In this document: piece after piece, positions 6,701-7,577 of the stretch
Layout: each line of letters begins with the position of its first letter
How positions within the stretch are numbered: position 1 is the stretch's first letter
Source of the DNA: Paracoccaceae bacterium
GTDB taxonomy: Bacteria > Pseudomonadota > Alphaproteobacteria > Rhodobacterales > Rhodobacteraceae
DNA length: 7,577 bases
Assembly: GCA_019090405.1 (NCBI GenBank)
Contig: JAHRVZ010000277.1
Coordinates: 1 to 7,577, forward strand
Direction of reading: 5' to 3'
Notes under the pieces: model-generated
What the model saw: the letters and a program-made list of their open reading frames with translations, nothing else
The model's database searches: none
What the model was told of the DNA's origin: nothing
Position numbers and translations under genes: made by a program

Positions 6701-6732
6701 TGTTGCCAGATTTTTTCGGCTGGTCGGTTGTT

Positions 6733-6761
6733 AATCTAGAATAATCATGCAACCTATGCAA
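6733..6761 (-). promoter_or_regulatory. Candidate glf promoter
   Basis: On the minus strand TTGCAT (6761-6756) and TAGATT (6738-6733) are separated by exactly 17 bases, giving a sigma-70-like pair with weak -35 and fair -10 matches. Transcription from here would leave a leader of about 35 bases before the MKAVMI ATG. Confidence 0.4.
6747..6761. repeat. ATGCAA direct repeat in the divergent region
   Basis: ATGCAA CCT ATGCAA: two 6-bp copies at a 9-base period, overlapping the -35 of the candidate glf promoter. It could be a binding site for a regulator of glf. Short enough to be chance. Confidence 0.35.
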
Positions 6762-6839
6762 TAGTAGTGTTCTGACGAATTGAAAGAATAGTGACCAATA
6801 TAGAAATTTCCGAAACCTCAGAAGCCACCCCGATATTCA

Positions 6840-6870
6840 TATACTAGAGGCTTAAAATCATGTTTATAAT
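6840..6870 (+). promoter_or_regulatory. Candidate -10 elements for the plus-strand operon
   Basis: TATACT at 6840-6845 and a perfect TATAAT at 6865-6870 lie in the AT-rich stretch upstream of the 188-aa gene. Neither has a good -35 at 16-18 bases. The TATAAT would give a leader of about 30 bases. Confidence 0.3.
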
Positions 6871-6922
6871 GATAAAAGAGGTTCATATAGCTTCAAAGGT
6901 TTTAGCAGATGAAAAAGAATGA
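6860..6922 (+). other. Possible 20-codon leader ORF upstream of the 188-aa gene
   Basis: ATG at 6860 opens a 20-residue frame (MFIMIKEVHIASKVLADEKE) with GAGG nine bases upstream. It stops at 6920-6922, inside the start of the following gene and 7 bases before that gene's second ATG (6930). It could be a leader peptide coupling translation to the ATG at 6930. In AT-rich sequence a frame this short is often chance. Confidence 0.2.
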
Positions 6923-7475
6923 GACGCTGATGTCCCGAATAGCACTCGCCTTTGAGAATAGTGCAAAGAGGTTTGACTTTGAAAATACGCGCCTCGCGAA
7001 TTTGTCGCCTGACAAAACAGTCGAGAGCCCTAACCCTCAGTTCGAACTTGCTGACAAGATTTGGGTTGATTACGCCGCCGACGCTGATGTTCAGCTTTCA
7101 ATTGGTCCTGGCAAAGACGACAAGGGGCTGCGTTTGCACCTAACGGATATTGGCCAAAGCGGTTGGTTCAGCTTTTCGTATGAAATTGGTATTTCGACGC
7201 TGCGCACCGCCCGCTACCTGGGAATTTTGACCGCATGCAGCAGCAACGGAATTGCCGCCATTCGCCCCTGTTTACGCTATATATTTGAGGACGGGTTCAG
7301 CGATCAGTTCTTTCCCGATGTATTTATGATGACCGGTGGCACAGATGAACATCTGGGTTTTATCAAACCCGACAGGGTGTTGCTTGAACAGGCAAATCGC
7401 GCCGAAGTTTTGTTTTTCTTCGAAGGTAACGCGTTCGATGTGACCTTGCTGGGAACAGAAAACCTTTACGTTTAA
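6909..7475 (+). CDS. Uncharacterised 188-aa protein beside a glycosyltransferase
   Basis: I do not recognise a family. The protein has no signal peptide and no membrane segment. An N-terminal polar region (1-50) is followed by an alternating hydrophobic/polar pattern suggesting a beta-rich domain: IWVDYAADADVQLSIGPG, LRLHLTDIGQSGWFSFSYEI, ARYLGILTACSS, FEDGFSDQFFPDVFM, and a C-terminal AEVLFFFEGNAFDVTLL. The layout recalls a single beta-sandwich (carbohydrate-binding-like) module, but no diagnostic residue set is visible. It begins with ATG at 6909, with AAAGG nine bases upstream; ATG at 6930 (residue 8) is an alternative. The family 2 glycosyltransferase gene begins 11 bases after its stop, so the two are almost certainly one operon, divergent from glf. 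A role in surface-polysaccharide assembly is inferred from position only. Confidence 0.75.
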   Translation: MKKNETLMSRIALAFENSAKRFDFENTRLANLSPDKTVESPNPQFELADKIWVDYAADADVQLSIGPGKDDKGLRLHLTDIGQSGWFSFSYEIGISTLRTARYLGILTACSSNGIAAIRPCLRYIFEDGFSDQFFPDVFMMTGGTDEHLGFIKPDRVLLEQANRAEVLFFFEGNAFDVTLLGTENLYV

Positions 7476-7486
7476 GGACTAAGCTC

Positions 7487-7577
7487 ATGACCTCAGAGAG
7501 GTTTAGTTTCATAATTCCCGCCTATAACGATGAAATCGGACTGCAACGGCACCTTGACTACTTTTTTGCCCGCGATG
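7487..7577 (+). CDS. Family 2 glycosyltransferase, N-terminal fragment
   Basis: Thirty residues are visible before the window ends. The opening FSFIIPAYNDEIGLQRHLDY is the first beta strand and nucleotide-binding turn of GT-A glycosyltransferases (GT2), which move a sugar from a nucleotide-sugar donor to a growing glycan in the cytosol. ATG at 7487 is preceded by AAGGA at 7474-7478, which overlaps the stop of the gene before it. That and the 11-base gap point to tight cotranscription. Acceptor and donor cannot be read from this fragment. With glf next door, Galf transfer or a Galf-containing glycan is a reasonable guess. Confidence 0.8.
   Translation, partial: MTSERFSFIIPAYNDEIGLQRHLDYFFARD

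Overview
The window looks like part of the chromosome of an alphaproteobacterium, most likely a marine Rhodobacterales (Roseobacter-group) member. The evidence is the phoR-pstS-pstC-pstA order, the PstA with a long periplasmic insert typical of alphaproteobacteria, a PhoR without membrane segments, a DUF2793 spike/tail-type protein, and moderate GC in genes with AT-rich gaps. This is family recognition only; no search was run.

Layout. From 1 to about 4220, all on the minus strand and reading right to left, lies a phosphate block: phoR (4218-3076), a near-consensus Pho box (3069-3052), pstS (2964-1927), a strong intergenic hairpin (1889-1918), pstC (1866-916), and pstA (923 to beyond base 1, its 3' end outside the window). 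PhoR senses phosphate status and should activate a PhoB whose gene is not in the window. PhoB-P should bind the Pho box and switch on the high-affinity Pst ABC transporter. pstB, phoU and phoB would be expected past base 1.

From 4322 to 6674, still on the minus strand, lie a solitary gene for a DUF2793 protein resembling phage or gene-transfer-agent head spikes and tail fibres, and glf (UDP-galactopyranose mutase). An AT-rich divergent intergenic region (6675-6908) then separates glf from a plus-strand pair: an unrecognised 188-aa soluble protein and the start of a family 2 glycosyltransferase cut off by the window end. The right half therefore looks like a surface-polysaccharide locus that probably uses galactofuranose, with a spike-like protein between it and the phosphate block.

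The less ordinary points are: glf and phoR both appear to start at TTG; glf's TTG overlaps the stop of a six-residue leader ORF that owns the only good ribosome binding site; phoR has an in-frame 15-bp tandem duplication near its start; a near-perfect 18-bp palindrome sits inside a larger inverted repeat upstream of phoR; and PstC is compact while PstA is extended. I saw no tRNA, rRNA, CRISPR array, insertion sequence or clearly new system.
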